Source: Chelativorans intermedius
GTDB lineage: Bacteria; Pseudomonadota; Alphaproteobacteria; Rhizobiales; Rhizobiaceae
DNA: 64,000 nucleotides
Assembly (NCBI RefSeq): GCF_025398255.1
Contig: NZ_JAODNW010000021.1
Coordinates: 58,300-122,299, forward strand
Reading direction: 5' to 3'
A program made the position numbers and the translations under genes. Positions 30,382 through 40,168 of the stretch are shown here, piece by piece. The notes beneath the pieces were generated by a model. That model saw nothing but the letters and a program-made list of their open reading frames with translations, ran no database searches and was not told where the DNA came from. How positions within the stretch are numbered: position 1 is the stretch's first letter; the number at the start of each line of letters is the position of its first letter.

Positions 30382-30513
30382 GGCCGGCACATTAGACGAT
30401 TCGCCTCGCCGCCATAAGACCAAAACGTGAACGAAGTGCATGTTCCCACACCGCGCGCGCGGCGCAATACGAAGCGTATTGACGCCTTTCCCGCCAGCCA
30501 TTACCTGACGGCC

Positions 30514-31047
30514 ATGACGATCCGCCCGCTCATCATTCTTCCAGACCCCGTGCTGCGCCAGGTCTCCAGGCCCGTGGAGCGTGTGGACGATGCCGTGCGC
30601 AAGCTGGCCGACGACATGCTGGAGACCATGTATGACGCGCCGGGCATCGGGCTGGCGGCCATCCAGGTGGGCGAGCCCATCCGCATGCTGGTTCTCGACG
30701 TGGCCGACAAGGACGAGGCGAAGAACCCGCAGGTCTTCATCAACCCGGAGATCCTCACCCGTTCGCAGGAGACGAACGTGCACGAGGAGGGCTGCCTGTC
30801 CATCCCCGACTACTATGCGGAGGTGGAGCGCCCGGCTGGGGTGACGGTGAAGGCCATCGGCCTTGACGGCAAGGAGAAGGTGGTGGAGGCGGACGGCATC
30901 CTGGCCACCTGCCTGCAGCACGAGATCGACCATCTGAACGGCGTGCTCTTCATCGACTACCTGTCGAAGCTCAAGCGCGACATGGTGGTGCGCCGCTTCA
31001 GGAAGCTTGCCAAGGACCGCCCGCCGCCGGCCCGCATGGTGGGCTGA
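30514..31047 (+). CDS. def: peptide deformylase
   Basis: Metal enzyme removing the formyl group from nascent proteins; 177 residues. The three motifs are GIGLAAIQ (44-51), EGCLS (92-96, metal ligand Cys 94) and HEIDH (136-140). The ATG at 30514 starts the conserved [19 protein letters not shown] N-terminus. Cotranscribed direction with fmt and truA, the usual neighbours. Confidence 0.97.
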   Translation: MTIRPLIILPDPVLRQVSRPVERVDDAVRKLADDMLETMYDAPGIGLAAIQVGEPIRMLVLDVADKDEAKNPQVFINPEILTRSQETNVHEEGCLSIPDYYAEVERPAGVTVKAIGLDGKEKVVEADGILATCLQHEIDHLNGVLFIDYLSKLKRDMVVRRFRKLAKDRPPPARMVG

Positions 31048-31200
31048 GCCGGCGCATGTGCCATGCCCCCGGGCTGGCAGGCCGGCACGGCCATCGCCGG
31101 TGCGGTGCGCGTTGGCGAGGGCCTTGACCTGCGGCGCGCAAACCCTTTTGAAGCGGGAGCGTGAAGCGCCCGCTTCTCATGTCGAATGCCGGACGGTGCG

Positions 31201-32139
31201 ATGCCTCTACGCCTTGTCTTCATGGGAACGCCGGAATTTTCCGTGCCAACGCTCACGGCGCTCTGCGACGCGGGCCACGAGATTACCGCCGTCTACACCC
31301 AGCCGCCGCGCCCGGCCGGGCGGCGCGGCCTTTCCCTCAGGCGCTCTCCCGTCCACGAGGCGGCCGAGGCCGCCGGGCTGCCGGTGCGCACCCCGCAGTC
31401 GCTGAAGGGCGAAGACGAGCAGCGCGCCTTCGCCGCACTTCATGCCGATGCCGCGGTGGTGGTCGCCTATGGGCTCCTGCTGCCGCGCGCCGTTCTGGAG
31501 GGAACGCGCCTCGGCGCCTATAACGGCCATGCCTCGCTTCTGCCGCGCTGGCGCGGCGCAGCGCCCATTCAGCGCGCCATCATGGCCGGCGACCGGGAGA
31601 CCGGCATGATGATCATGAAGATGGACGAGGGGCTGGACACGGGCCCCATCGCCATGACCGAAAGGGTGGCCATCGGGCCGGACATGACGGCCGGGGCGCT
31701 GCACGACGTGCTCATGCAGGTCGGCGCGCGGCTGATGGTGGCGGCGATGGCACAGCTCGAAGCCGGCCGCCTGACGCTGAAGCCGCAGCCGGCGGAGGGC
31801 GCCACCTATGCCAGGAAGATCGGAAAGGAGGAGACACGGGTGGACTGGAGCCGCCCCGCCCAGGCGGTGCACAACCATATCCGCGGTCTCTCCCCCTCCC
31901 CCGGTGCGTGGTGCGAGATGCCCATCTCCAGCCACGGCCTGGAACGGGTGAAGCTGTTGCGTTCCACGCTTGCCACGGGCAGCGGCGCGCCGGGCGAGGT
32001 CCTGGACGATGGGCTTGCGGTTGCCTGCGGAGAAGGCGCGGTGCGCCTCGTCGAAGTGCAGCGCGCGGGCGGCAAGCCGGTGGCCGCACAGGACTTCCTG
32101 CACGGCACGCGGCTCGGCCGGGGGGCGCGCCTGCCATGA
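31201..32139 (+). CDS. fmt: methionyl-tRNA formyltransferase
   Basis: Formylates initiator Met-tRNA with 10-formyl-THF; 312 residues. [12 protein letters not shown] opens the Rossmann domain, the catalytic Asn and His are in [16 protein letters not shown] (about 107-122) and Asp in DEGLDTGP. The C-terminal OB-like domain is present. ATG at 31201; another ATG lies 15 bases upstream. 153 bp separate it from def, 44 bp from truA. Confidence 0.97.
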   Translation: MPLRLVFMGTPEFSVPTLTALCDAGHEITAVYTQPPRPAGRRGLSLRRSPVHEAAEAAGLPVRTPQSLKGEDEQRAFAALHADAAVVVAYGLLLPRAVLEGTRLGAYNGHASLLPRWRGAAPIQRAIMAGDRETGMMIMKMDEGLDTGPIAMTERVAIGPDMTAGALHDVLMQVGARLMVAAMAQLEAGRLTLKPQPAEGATYARKIGKEETRVDWSRPAQAVHNHIRGLSPSPGAWCEMPISSHGLERVKLLRSTLATGSGAPGEVLDDGLAVACGEGAVRLVEVQRAGGKPVAAQDFLHGTRLGRGARLP

Positions 32140-32183
32140 GCGCCGGTTCTGCACCCCGCCGTTTCGCAAGGTCCGGCTGAACC

Positions 32184-32927
32184 ATGCCGCGCTTTCGCAT
32201 CGACGTGGAATATGACGGCGGAGCCTATGCCGGCTGGCAGCGCCAGGCGGGTCAGCACAGCGTTCAGGCGGCCATCGAGACGGCCATCGCCGCCTTCTGC
32301 GGCGAGCGGGTGAGCCTGCGCGGGGCCGGGCGCACGGATGCCGGCGTGCACGCACTGGGCCAGGTGGCGCATTTCGACCTTGCCCGCGACTGGAAGGCGG
32401 AGACGGTGCGCAACGCGCTGAACGCGCATCTGGCGCAGGCCGGCGAAACGGTCTCCATCCTGCAGGCAGCGGTCGTGGCCGACGATTTCGATGCCCGCTT
32501 CTCCGCCACGGCAAGGCACTATCTCTACCGCATCCTCAACCGCCGGGCGCCGCCGGCGCTTGCGCGCGGCCGGGTCTGGCATGTGCCAAAAAGGCTCGAT
32601 GCCGGGGCGATGCACGCCGCCGCGCAGCGGCTCACCGGCCGGCACGACTTCACCACCTTCCGATCCGTGCAGTGCCAGGCAAAGAGCCCGGTCAAGACGC
32701 TCGACCGACTGGACGTGACGCGATGCGGCGATGAGATCGAAATCCGCGCCTCTGCCCGCTCCTTCCTGCACAATCAGGTGCGCTCGCTGGTCGGCACGCT
32801 GAAGAAGGTGGGCGAAGGCGCGTGGGACGCCGAGAACGTGACGGCCGCGCTCGAAGCCCGCGACCGCGCCGCCTGCGGCCCCGTCGCACCGGCACACGGG
32901 CTTTATCTCGTGCGGGTGGACTACTAG
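32184..32927 (+). CDS. truA: tRNA pseudouridine(38-40) synthase
   Basis: Modifies uridines 38-40 in the anticodon arm. 247 residues, normal length. The catalytic aspartate is Asp 52 in [14 protein letters not shown], and HDFTTFR and [15 protein letters not shown] are typical. Last gene of the def-fmt-truA series; repeat copy B starts right at its stop codon. Confidence 0.97.
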   Translation: MPRFRIDVEYDGGAYAGWQRQAGQHSVQAAIETAIAAFCGERVSLRGAGRTDAGVHALGQVAHFDLARDWKAETVRNALNAHLAQAGETVSILQAAVVADDFDARFSATARHYLYRILNRRAPPALARGRVWHVPKRLDAGAMHAAAQRLTGRHDFTTFRSVQCQAKSPVKTLDRLDVTRCGDEIEIRASARSFLHNQVRSLVGTLKKVGEGAWDAENVTAALEARDRAACGPVAPAHGLYLVRVDY

Positions 32928-32990
32928 ACCGGTCCATCTATTTGTTTTGCCGCATTTGTGCGACGCCAGATGATTCCATCTGGCTGCAAG
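32928..32990 (+). repeat. dispersed intergenic repeat, copy B
   Basis: Nearly identical to copy A from TCCATCTATTTG to GGCTGCAA, and preceded by the same CTAGACCGG that precedes the palindrome at 6312. Perfect 7-bp hairpin: CCAGATG (32966-32972), ATTC, CATCTGG (32977-32983). It sits between the convergent truA and the Yip1-like gene, so it may serve as a transcript end; no T-tract follows. Confidence 0.78.
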
Positions 32991-33008
32991 TTCTCCGGGG
33001 GTCAGGCT

Positions 33009-33596
33009 CTAGAAAGTGAGGCCCAGCAGCGCCTGCAGGGCGAAGAGCGTGGCGATGGATGCCACCAGCATGGCGAAGAAGACCGCCGAGCCCATGGCCG
33101 GCCCGCGGGCGATCACGGCCACGGTGAGCTGCCAGGACAGCACCAGGGTGACCAGGAAGAGAAGCAGCGACAGGAGGATGGTGGCATCCATCGCCTGCGG
33201 CAGGAACAGCCGCAGCAGGGCGGGCGGCAGCATGAGCCAGGCGAACAGCGCCGAGGCCCAGTTGCTGGCCACCACATAGTGCACGAAACGATCTGCGATG
33301 CCCATCGGCCGGGCCGCCACCGCCAGCATGACAAGCGGCAGGACCCAAGCACCCATATCGGCGAAGAAGAGGCGCACGAGCAGCGAGAAGCGGGTGGCCA
33401 CATCCATCATCCCCGCCACTTCGTTGGCAATACCCACCCAGCCGACGACCAGCGGCGGCAGCGCAACGACGATGGCGAAGAAGGAGTTCCAGAAGCCGTC
33501 GGCGGAAAAGTCGAGCAGCTTCAGCCCGTCGGGCCGGCCCAGCATGAGGCGCGCCACGCCGGTCAGATATTGCTGTATCTCCTGTCCCGACGGCAT
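33009..33596 (-). CDS. Yip1-like integral membrane protein
   Basis: A 195-residue protein with about five hydrophobic helices: near 42-62 (FAIVVALPPLVVGWVG), 80-100, 108-130, 140-160 and 170-192. The general pattern fits the Yip1 domain family; the assignment is moderate. Function unknown. Its ATG overlaps the dapE stop by one base (TGATG), and it is the last gene of the dapD-DUF805-dapE transcript. Confidence 0.75.
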   Translation of the reverse strand: MPSGQEIQQYLTGVARLMLGRPDGLKLLDFSADGFWNSFFAIVVALPPLVVGWVGIANEVAGMMDVATRFSLLVRLFFADMGAWVLPLVMLAVAARPMGIADRFVHYVVASNWASALFAWLMLPPALLRLFLPQAMDATILLSLLLFLVTLVLSWQLTVAVIARGPAMGSAVFFAMLVASIATLFALQALLGLTF

Positions 33597-34783
33597 CAGG
33601 CGAACCAGTCCTCGAGAAACCGCAGATAGATCCGCGTCAGCGCCTCCAGTGCCGCAAGGGGCACGCGCTCGTCGACCATGTGCATGGTCTGCCCCACGAG
33701 GCCGAGTTCCACCACCGGGCAGTAGTCCTTGATGAAGCGGGCATCCGAGGTGCCGCCGGTGGTGGAAAGCTCCGGCCTTCTGCCCGTCACCGCGGCGACC
33801 GAGGCCGACAGCGTGCCCACCAGTTGCCGGTCTCGGGTGAGAAACACCGGGCTCGGCCGATCGCGCCATTCGACCTCGAAGGCGATGGGCGCGGCATGGC
33901 CGGGGCGCAGGCGGGCCTCCCGGCTTGCCCGTTCGAGCCGGCGGCCGATCTCTGCCTTCAGCGACTCGACGCTCCACAGCTCGTTGAAGCGCAGGTTGAA
34001 GGAGGCGACGGCGCGCGCCGGGATGACGTTGACGGCCGGATTGCCGACGTCGATGGAGGTGATTTCCAGATTGGTGGGCGGAAAATCGTCGGTGCCCGCA
34101 TCGAAGGGCACGGAAAGCAGCGCCTCGGCCAGCGTGAGGAGCCCGCGCACCGGGTTGTCGGCCAGATGCGGATAGGCCACGTGACCCTGCCGGCCAATGA
34201 CCGTCAGCGTGCCGGAAAGAGAGCCGCGCCGGCCGATCTTCAGCGTGTCGCCCAGCGTCTCGCGGCAGGTGGGTTCACCGACGATGGCGGCATCCCAGCG
34301 CTCGCCGCGTGCCGCCGCCCATTCCAGCAGCTTGACCGTGCCGTTGACGGCGGGGCCTTCCTCGTCACCGGTGATCAGGAAGGAGACGGAGCCCGGGGGC
34401 GGGCCGTTGCGCTCCACATAGCGCGCCAGCGCGGCGAGGAAGCAGGCAATGCCCCCCTTCATGTCCACCGCACCGCGGCCGAACATCTCGCCGCCGTCGA
34501 TGCGGGCGGCGAAGGGCGGGTGACGCCAGGCCGATTCGTCTCCCGGCGGCACGACATCGGTGTGGCCTGCGAACATGAGATGCGGACGGCCCGTGCCCAG
34601 CCGGGCGTAGAGATTGTTCACCTCCGGGGTGCCCTTCTCGGCGAAGGCCACCTGCTCGCACACCGCTCCGAGCGGCGCCAGCATCGCCTGCAGCGCATCG
34701 AGCGCGCCGCCATCGGCCGGGGTCACGGACGGGCAGCGGATGAGGGCGGCAAGATTGGCTACTGGGTCGCTCGGCAGTGTCAT
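33596..34783 (-). CDS. dapE: succinyl-diaminopimelate desuccinylase
   Basis: Zinc hydrolase of lysine/diaminopimelate synthesis, 395 residues. Metal ligands and catalytic residues appear as HTD (74-76), VDMKGG (107-112), GDEEG (139-143, catalytic Glu) and GGTSDARF near residue 347. The ATG at 34783 (MTLPSDPV) is preferred over the upstream open frame. In one leftward operon with dapD and a DUF805 gene. Confidence 0.96.
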   Translation of the reverse strand: MTLPSDPVANLAALIRCPSVTPADGGALDALQAMLAPLGAVCEQVAFAEKGTPEVNNLYARLGTGRPHLMFAGHTDVVPPGDESAWRHPPFAARIDGGEMFGRGAVDMKGGIACFLAALARYVERNGPPPGSVSFLITGDEEGPAVNGTVKLLEWAAARGERWDAAIVGEPTCRETLGDTLKIGRRGSLSGTLTVIGRQGHVAYPHLADNPVRGLLTLAEALLSVPFDAGTDDFPPTNLEITSIDVGNPAVNVIPARAVASFNLRFNELWSVESLKAEIGRRLERASREARLRPGHAAPIAFEVEWRDRPSPVFLTRDRQLVGTLSASVAAVTGRRPELSTTGGTSDARFIKDYCPVVELGLVGQTMHMVDERVPLAALEALTRIYLRFLEDWFA

Positions 34784-34834
34784 GGTCAGAGGGATAGTCG
34801 AAGCGCGCGCCCATGTCATCCGGCAAGGCGCGCC

Positions 34835-35203
34835 CTACCGCGGCGCGTTGGTGCGCTGGCCATAGGCGTTGGGGCCCTTGTCGCCAGGATAGAAGCAGAA
34901 GACGAGGAAGGCCAGGATCGACACGACCGGGATGAACAGAAGCACGGCGAAGACGCCCGGCTTGCCGAAATCGTGCAACCGCTTGACCCCCAGCGCCACA
35001 TTGGACCACACGGAAAGGAAGAAGATGGCCCAGAAGAGCACCGCCCAGATCTGGCTGGCGCCGCTTTCCTGCGGGGCCAGGGTGAAGCGGTAGAGCGCAA
35101 AAGCCTGGAAAACGGCCAGCAGCAGGCCGGCCAGGAAATAGGCCATGCGGCTTAACCGGCCGGAAAAGCCGAAGAAGAGCCACCTCAGCTGATCGCCGCT
35201 CAC
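34835..35203 (-). CDS. DUF805 family membrane protein
   Basis: A 122-residue inner-membrane protein with the family signature FSGRLSRMAYFLAGL near the N-terminus and VKRLHDFGKPGV in the loop between the second and third helix pairs; about four membrane segments. Function unknown. GTG start at 35203 with GGGGAGG five bases ahead. It lies between dapD (12-bp gap) and dapE (51-bp gap). Confidence 0.9.
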   Translation of the reverse strand: MSGDQLRWLFFGFSGRLSRMAYFLAGLLLAVFQAFALYRFTLAPQESGASQIWAVLFWAIFFLSVWSNVALGVKRLHDFGKPGVFAVLLFIPVVSILAFLVFCFYPGDKGPNAYGQRTNAPR

Positions 35204-35215
35204 GCCGGCCTCCCC

Positions 35216-36070
35216 TCAGTCGCGCAGAAGCTCGTTGATGGAGGTCTTGGCGCGCGTCTTCTCGTCCACCCGCTTGACGATGACGGCGCAATAGAGGCCG
35301 GGTCCGGGCTCGCCATTGCCCATGGGCTTGCCCGGCATGGTGCCCGCCACCACCACCGAATAGGGCGGCACCTCGCCATAGAAGATCTCGCCGGTGGCGC
35401 GGTCCACGATTCTGGTCGACTTGCCGATATAGACACCCATGCCGAGCACCGAGCCCTCGCGCACGATGCAGCCTTCGACGACCTCCGAGCGGGCGCCAAT
35501 GAAGCAGTGATCCTCGATGATGGTGGGGCCGGCCTGCATGGGCTCCAGCACGCCGCCGATGCCCACGCCGCCGGACAGATGCACGTTCTCGCCGATCTGC
35601 GCGCAGGAGCCGACGGTGGCCCAGGTGTCGACCATGGTGCCCTTGCCCACATAGGCGCCGAGATTGACGAAGGAAGGCATGAGCACCACGCCCGGCGCGA
35701 TATAGGCGGAGTGGCGCACCACGCAGTTGGGTACGGCGCGGAAGCCCGCACGCTCGAACTCGTTGGCGCTCCAGCCGTCGAACTTGGAAGGCACCTTGTC
35801 CCACCACACGGCTTCGCCAGGCCCGCCGCTGACGATCTGCATGGGGTTGAGCCGGAAGGACAGCAGGACGGCCTTCTTCAGCCACTGATTGACATGCCAC
35901 GTGCCGTCCGCGCCGCGCTCGGCGACGCGCACCCTGCCGCTGTCGAGCAGGCGCAGCGCCTCCTCCACCGCCTCGCGCACCTCGCCGCGCGTTTCCGCCG
36001 AAATGGCGTCGCGTTCCTCGAAAGCCTTTTCCACCGTCTTTTCCAGCGCGGCGATATCCGGGTTCATCAT
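35216..36070 (-). CDS. dapD: 2,3,4,5-tetrahydropyridine-2,6-dicarboxylate N-succinyltransferase
   Basis: Succinyl-CoA dependent step of the diaminopimelate pathway. 284 residues. An N-terminal helical domain is followed by left-handed beta-helix repeats ([29 protein letters not shown]) and [12 protein letters not shown]. First gene of the dapD-DUF805-dapE-Yip1-like operon. Two adjacent ATGs (36070 and 36067) can start it. Confidence 0.97.
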   Translation of the reverse strand: MMNPDIAALEKTVEKAFEERDAISAETRGEVREAVEEALRLLDSGRVRVAERGADGTWHVNQWLKKAVLLSFRLNPMQIVSGGPGEAVWWDKVPSKFDGWSANEFERAGFRAVPNCVVRHSAYIAPGVVLMPSFVNLGAYVGKGTMVDTWATVGSCAQIGENVHLSGGVGIGGVLEPMQAGPTIIEDHCFIGARSEVVEGCIVREGSVLGMGVYIGKSTRIVDRATGEIFYGEVPPYSVVVAGTMPGKPMGNGEPGPGLYCAVIVKRVDEKTRAKTSINELLRD

Positions 36071-36223
36071 CGACAGTTGCTCCGCTACACGGGCTGTTAA
36101 GAGCGCGTCCTTAGGTTAAACAAGGGCCGATAGAGGGCCGGCGCGGACCCTATGCGAAGCGCCGGAGGGGGTCAATCGCGGCGTGCGCGGCAAGGGGCCG
36201 CGCGAGAGACGGGACAGAAACGA

Positions 36224-37063
36224 ATGAAGCCGAGCGAAACAAGTGGCTGGACACCGCTGCCACACTCCGACGAAGACCTGAAGCGCGCGCGCAGCGTGCC
36301 GGATACGCCGCAGACCCGATCCGACACCTACCGGCTGGCCTGGGACGACGAAAACTTCATGACACGCCGGGCGCTGAGGCCGGTGCGCCTGCAGCTCGAA
36401 CTGCTGAAGACGGAAATGGCGCTGAGCGAACGTGGCATCCGCTCCACCGTCATCCTGTTCGGGGGCGCCCGCATTCCCGAGCCCGGCGGCGAAGCCTGGG
36501 CGGCCAAGAACGCGGTGCAGAAGAAGAATCTGGAGGCCAACAGCCGCTACTATGACGAAGCGCGCAAGTTCGCGCGGCTGTGTTCCGAGCAGTCGGCCAA
36601 GTCCAACTACCGCGAATATGTGGTCGTCACCGGCGGCGGCCCCGGCGTCATGGAGGCGGGCAACCGGGGAGCGGCCGATTGCGGCGCGCCCTCGATCGGC
36701 CTCAACATCGTGCTGCCGCACGAGCAGGCGCCCAACCTCTATGTGACGCCCGAATTGTGCTTCAATTTCCACTACTTCGCCATCCGCAAGATGCATTTCA
36801 TGATGCGGGCGAAGGCGGTGGCGGTGTTCCCCGGCGGCTTCGGCACGATGGACGAGCTCTTCGAAGCGCTTACGCTCATCCAGACCGGGCGCATGGAGCG
36901 CGTGCCGATCCTCATGTTCGGCAAGGAGTTCTGGCGCCGCGCGATCAACCTGTCCTTCCTGGCCGAACAGGGAACCATCTCCCCCGGAGACGAGGAACTC
37001 ATCACCTTCACCGACACGGCCGAGGATGCGTGGGCGCAGATTGCCGCCTTCTACAAGCTGTGA
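36224..37063 (+). CDS. LOG family (cytokinin riboside monophosphate phosphoribohydrolase-like) protein
   Basis: A 279-residue Rossmann protein. The LOG signature PGGFGTMDE is at 203-211, and GGGPGVMEAGNRGA at about 138-151. Members cleave nucleoside 5'-monophosphates at the glycosidic bond; this longer form with an about 70-residue N-terminal extension is frequent in Alphaproteobacteria. The name TIGR00730 covers it. Divergent from dapD. Confidence 0.9.
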   Translation: MKPSETSGWTPLPHSDEDLKRARSVPDTPQTRSDTYRLAWDDENFMTRRALRPVRLQLELLKTEMALSERGIRSTVILFGGARIPEPGGEAWAAKNAVQKKNLEANSRYYDEARKFARLCSEQSAKSNYREYVVVTGGGPGVMEAGNRGAADCGAPSIGLNIVLPHEQAPNLYVTPELCFNFHYFAIRKMHFMMRAKAVAVFPGGFGTMDELFEALTLIQTGRMERVPILMFGKEFWRRAINLSFLAEQGTISPGDEELITFTDTAEDAWAQIAAFYKL

Positions 37064-37119
37064 GGCGGCGGGAACATGCACGGCGCGCAAAGCGTTGCCC
37101 AAGGGGAAGGAAGACCGAC

Positions 37120-37314
37120 ATGCCGAGAAGCGTTCCCGACGACGAGATGATGGAGAATCAGCAGGCGCTGGACCTCGGCCATCCCACGCACGCCACCGAG
37201 GAGGCCATACGCCACGCGCTGCAGAAGGAGCGCGAACGGCAGGAGGCGCTGGAGCGGGCTGCCTATCCGCCCGGCCGCAGGACGCGCCGCCCTACCCCGC
37301 CACGAGCGCCGTGA
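37120..37314 (+). CDS. small hypothetical protein
   Basis: A 64-residue, highly charged, helix-prone protein (HALQKERERQEALERAA, about 32-48) with a basic proline-rich tail. GGGGAAGGAAG precedes the ATG at 37120. It follows the LOG gene by 56 bp and overlaps the 3' end of the convergent HAD gene by 23 bp. No family recognised. Confidence 0.65.
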   Translation: MPRSVPDDEMMENQQALDLGHPTHATEEAIRHALQKERERQEALERAAYPPGRRTRRPTPPRAP

Positions 37315-37993
37315 GAAAGGCGGTCAGATCGTCGGTCACGTAATCCACGTGGTCCTTCTCCTCCCTGTCGGCCTCCCAGATGTCGGCGAAATCGGGTTCA
37401 AAGTTCCTCGGCACGACGAGAACCGTCGTCATGCCGAGCGCCTTGGGCACGCGCAGATTGCGCGCCAGATCCTCGAACATCACGGCGCTGGGCCCCGCCA
37501 CGGCGTGCAGGTCGAGAAAGAGGTCGTAGGTGCCGGCCGCCGGCTTGGGCGTCAGCCGGGCGGCGACGATGTCGAAGATGTCCTCGAAATGATCCAGGAT
37601 GCCGAGCTGGCGCGCCGCCCGCTCGGCGTGACTGCGGCTGCCATTGGTGAAGATGAACTTGCGCCCCGGCAATGCGCGAATGGCCTCGCCCAGCGCCGGA
37701 TCGGGATCGAGCCATCCATAGTCGATGTCGTGCACCTTCTGCAGGAAATCGTCGGGGTCCACGCGGTAGCGCTCCATCAGGCCCTTCAGCGTGGTGCCAT
37801 AGGCGCGGTAGAGCTCCTTCTGCACCTTGCGGGCTTCCTCTCGCGGCAGGCCGAGGAGCTGCGACACATACTCCGTCATCCGCACGTCGATTTGCGAGAA
37901 CAGGTTGCTGTGATGGGGATAGAGCGTGTTGTCGAGGTCGAAAACCCACTCGGTCACATGGGCGAATCGGTGCGGATCGGGGCGGTTTGTCAT
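37292..37993 (-). CDS. pyrimidine 5'-nucleotidase-like HAD hydrolase
   Basis: A 233-residue HAD phosphatase of the SDT1/pyrimidine 5'-nucleotidase type. Motif I is FDLDNTLYP (Asp 19, Asp 21), motif II FTNGS, motif III lysine in RLTPKPA and motif IV in MFEDLARNL. The ATG at 37993 has TAAGG five bases ahead; an upstream ATG at 38029 lacks one. Substrate inferred from family. Confidence 0.9.
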   Translation of the reverse strand: MTNRPDPHRFAHVTEWVFDLDNTLYPHHSNLFSQIDVRMTEYVSQLLGLPREEARKVQKELYRAYGTTLKGLMERYRVDPDDFLQKVHDIDYGWLDPDPALGEAIRALPGRKFIFTNGSRSHAERAARQLGILDHFEDIFDIVAARLTPKPAAGTYDLFLDLHAVAGPSAVMFEDLARNLRVPKALGMTTVLVVPRNFEPDFADIWEADREEKDHVDYVTDDLTAFLTALVAG

Positions 37994-38103
37994 GAAGACC
38001 TTATGACAGATTTTCACCCGTTCATTCAATTTTTAGCAGTCCGTACAAGGAAGGTGAAAACGGCTTTTGAGAATAACAATCCAGACCATCCGGGAGATCG
38101 CCA

Positions 38104-38868
38104 TTGAAGGAAGTCCTTGTCCACGCCGCGCGCGTCACCTTCTTTTCCATCCTCGCTTCGCTGGTCATCTGCTGGACGCTGCTGTCCGCGATGGGCATGG
38201 CGATGGACGGGCTTGCCGTTACGCTTTCCATCGTCTGCCCCACCCTGGTGGCCTTTCCCGCCAGCGCCTACAGCTTTGACCAGAAGCGCAAGATCGCCGC
38301 CGCTCATGCGGCGCTGACACAGGCGCACTGCGAGCTGGCGACGATGCACGAAAAGCTGGCCGAACGCGCCCGCCGGGACGACCTGACCGGACTTCTCAAC
38401 CGCAGCGCCTTCATCGCCGCTGTGGAGGAAAGGCTGCAAAAGAATGCGAAAGGCGCCCTGCTTCTGCTGGACGCCGACAACTTCAAGCGCATCAACGACA
38501 CCTATGGCCATCTCGAAGGCGACGAGGCGCTGCGCATCATCGCACGGGCGCTGGCCGGCGCGGTGCGCCGGTCGGATGTGAAGGGGCGTCTGGGTGGCGA
38601 GGAGTTCGGCATCTTCCTGGCCGGCGCCGATCTCGACCAGGCTTTCGGCGTTGCCGAGCGCGTGCGCCAGGCGGTGGAGGAGGCCGTCTTCCGTCCCAGC
38701 GGCTATCCGCCCGTGCGGCTGACGGTCAGCATCGGCGTGGCGGCCGAAAACGGCGAGACCAGCTTCTCCCGGCTGATGGGCACGGCCGACAAGCGGCTCT
38801 ACGAGGCCAAACGGCGTGGCCGCAACGTCGTGGTGACGGGCGGAGCCAGCGGCCAGGCCGCTGCCTGA
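38104..38868 (+). CDS. membrane-bound diguanylate cyclase (GGDEF)
   Basis: Makes the second messenger c-di-GMP from two GTP. 254 residues: two membrane helices (about 9-30 and 36-55), a short coiled linker, then the GGDEF domain from about 88. The active-site loop is GGEEF (164-168), and R155-x2-D158 lies exactly five residues ahead, so the inhibitory I-site is intact. Start is TTG at 38104 with GGGAG seven bases before it. No sensory domain beyond the helices. Confidence 0.93.
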   Translation: MKEVLVHAARVTFFSILASLVICWTLLSAMGMAMDGLAVTLSIVCPTLVAFPASAYSFDQKRKIAAAHAALTQAHCELATMHEKLAERARRDDLTGLLNRSAFIAAVEERLQKNAKGALLLLDADNFKRINDTYGHLEGDEALRIIARALAGAVRRSDVKGRLGGEEFGIFLAGADLDQAFGVAERVRQAVEEAVFRPSGYPPVRLTVSIGVAAENGETSFSRLMGTADKRLYEAKRRGRNVVVTGGASGQAAA

Positions 38869-38941
38869 GACCGCCGGCGGTGTTGCACGCCGGCGCGGCG
38901 GCGGCTAGGTCTGCGCACGCCTTCTTCTTCGGATCTCCCGC

Positions 38942-39844
38942 ATGGAACTGTGGATTCCCATCACCATCGCCGCTGCCTTCCTGCAGAATCTGCGCTCGGC
39001 GGCGCAGAAGCACCTCAAGGGCGTGATGGGCACGACGGGCGCCACCTTCGTGCGCTTCGGCTTCGGCCTGCCCTTCGCCCTCCTTTTCGTCCTTATCCTC
39101 CACTTCGGCGCGGGCTTTGCCTTCTCCCGCCCCAATGCGGCATTCCTCGGCTGGGTGCTGGTGGGCGGGCTGACGCAGATCGCCGCCCAGTTCCTGCTCA
39201 TCCACCTCTTCTCGTTCCGCAACTTCGCCGTGGGAACCGCCTATTCGCGCACCGAGCCGGTGCAGGCGGCCGTTTTCGGACTTGTCTTCCTGGGCGAGCT
39301 GTCAGGCCCCGCAACGCTGCTTGCCATTGCCATCACCGTCGTGGGCGTGATGCTGATCTCCGTGGCGCATGCGCCGATGAGCTGGCGCAACCTGGCGGCC
39401 GGCCTTGGCAGCCGCAACGCGCTGATCGGCCTTGCCTCAGGCACCCTGTTCGGCGTTGCCGCCGTTTCCTACCGCGCTGCCTCCCTGTCGCTCGGACAGC
39501 CCAACTTCCTGATGCAGGGGGCGACGACGCTGCTTTTCACCATCGCCTTCCAGACGGTGCTCATGCTGGGCTGGATGCTGTGGCGGGACCGCGCGGAGAT
39601 CGGCCGCATCGGCAAGGCGTGGAAACCTTCCCTCTTCGTCGGCCTGGTCGGTGCCACCGCCTCCCTCGGCTGGTTTACGGCGATGACGCTGCAACAGGCA
39701 GCGGTGGTCAAGGCGCTGGCGCAGATCGAGATGATCTTTACCTTCGCCTCCAGCGTCTGGTTCTTCCGCGAGACGATCAACCGTACGGAAGTCGCCGGCT
39801 GCCTGCTCATCGTGGCCGGCATCCTGGTTCTGGTGCTGGTATAG
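38942..39844 (+). CDS. EamA/DMT family transporter
   Basis: A 300-residue inner-membrane protein with about ten helices arranged as two EamA repeats. Recognisable are AYSRTEPVQAAVFGLVFLGE at the end of repeat one and VKALAQIEMIFTFASSVWFFRE in repeat two. Substrate unknown; family members export metabolites. Stands alone between the cyclase gene and the XRE cassette. Confidence 0.88.
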   Translation: MELWIPITIAAAFLQNLRSAAQKHLKGVMGTTGATFVRFGFGLPFALLFVLILHFGAGFAFSRPNAAFLGWVLVGGLTQIAAQFLLIHLFSFRNFAVGTAYSRTEPVQAAVFGLVFLGELSGPATLLAIAITVVGVMLISVAHAPMSWRNLAAGLGSRNALIGLASGTLFGVAAVSYRAASLSLGQPNFLMQGATTLLFTIAFQTVLMLGWMLWRDRAEIGRIGKAWKPSLFVGLVGATASLGWFTAMTLQQAAVVKALAQIEMIFTFASSVWFFRETINRTEVAGCLLIVAGILVLVLV

Positions 39845-39853
39845 AGCGCGCCG

Positions 39854-40159
39854 CTATGAGCCTTCGAAAAGCGCCTTTGCGACCGTCAGCGCGAAGGACA
39901 GGCCAAGGAGGGCAAAACCGGTTCTGTACCACCAACGTTCCGTCGCGATCTCGCGCAATGCCCGCTTGAGGAGAGGTTTGGCCTGCTGGTCGAATGCGCT
40001 TGGAACCTTCAGTTCCAGCTGCAGGCGCTGCAGCTGCAGGAGTGTCCTGCGCGAATCGACGGATGAGATCGCCGGAACTGCCAATGCGACCGAACCGAAA
40101 AATCCCAGTAGGCCCGAGATGAGCGCGGCGCCGGAGCCGCTGAAAAGCATCTGAAGCAA
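39854..40159 (-). CDS. small hypothetical membrane protein, third gene of XRE cassette
   Basis: A 101-residue protein with a hydrophobic hairpin-like N-terminus (about 9-31), a charged middle LLQLQRLQLELK, and a second membrane helix (about 79-97). Start TTG at 40159 with AGGAG six bases ahead; an ATG at 40150 is farther from it. It lies 9 bp after the XRE gene in the same direction, so it belongs to the same transcript. No family recognised. Confidence 0.7.
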   Translation of the reverse strand: MLQMLFSGSGAALISGLLGFFGSVALAVPAISSVDSRRTLLQLQRLQLELKVPSAFDQQAKPLLKRALREIATERWWYRTGFALLGLSFALTVAKALFEGS

Positions 40160-40168
40160 GTTTCTCTC

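Noticed and set aside
30427..30513. 29-codon N-terminal extension of peptide deformylase
   Set aside because: Homologs begin at the ATG at 30514, and the extension shows no deformylase similarity.
31048..31200. Terminator between def and fmt
   Set aside because: Only a 5-bp GC stem without T-tract is seen; the two genes are probably cotranscribed.
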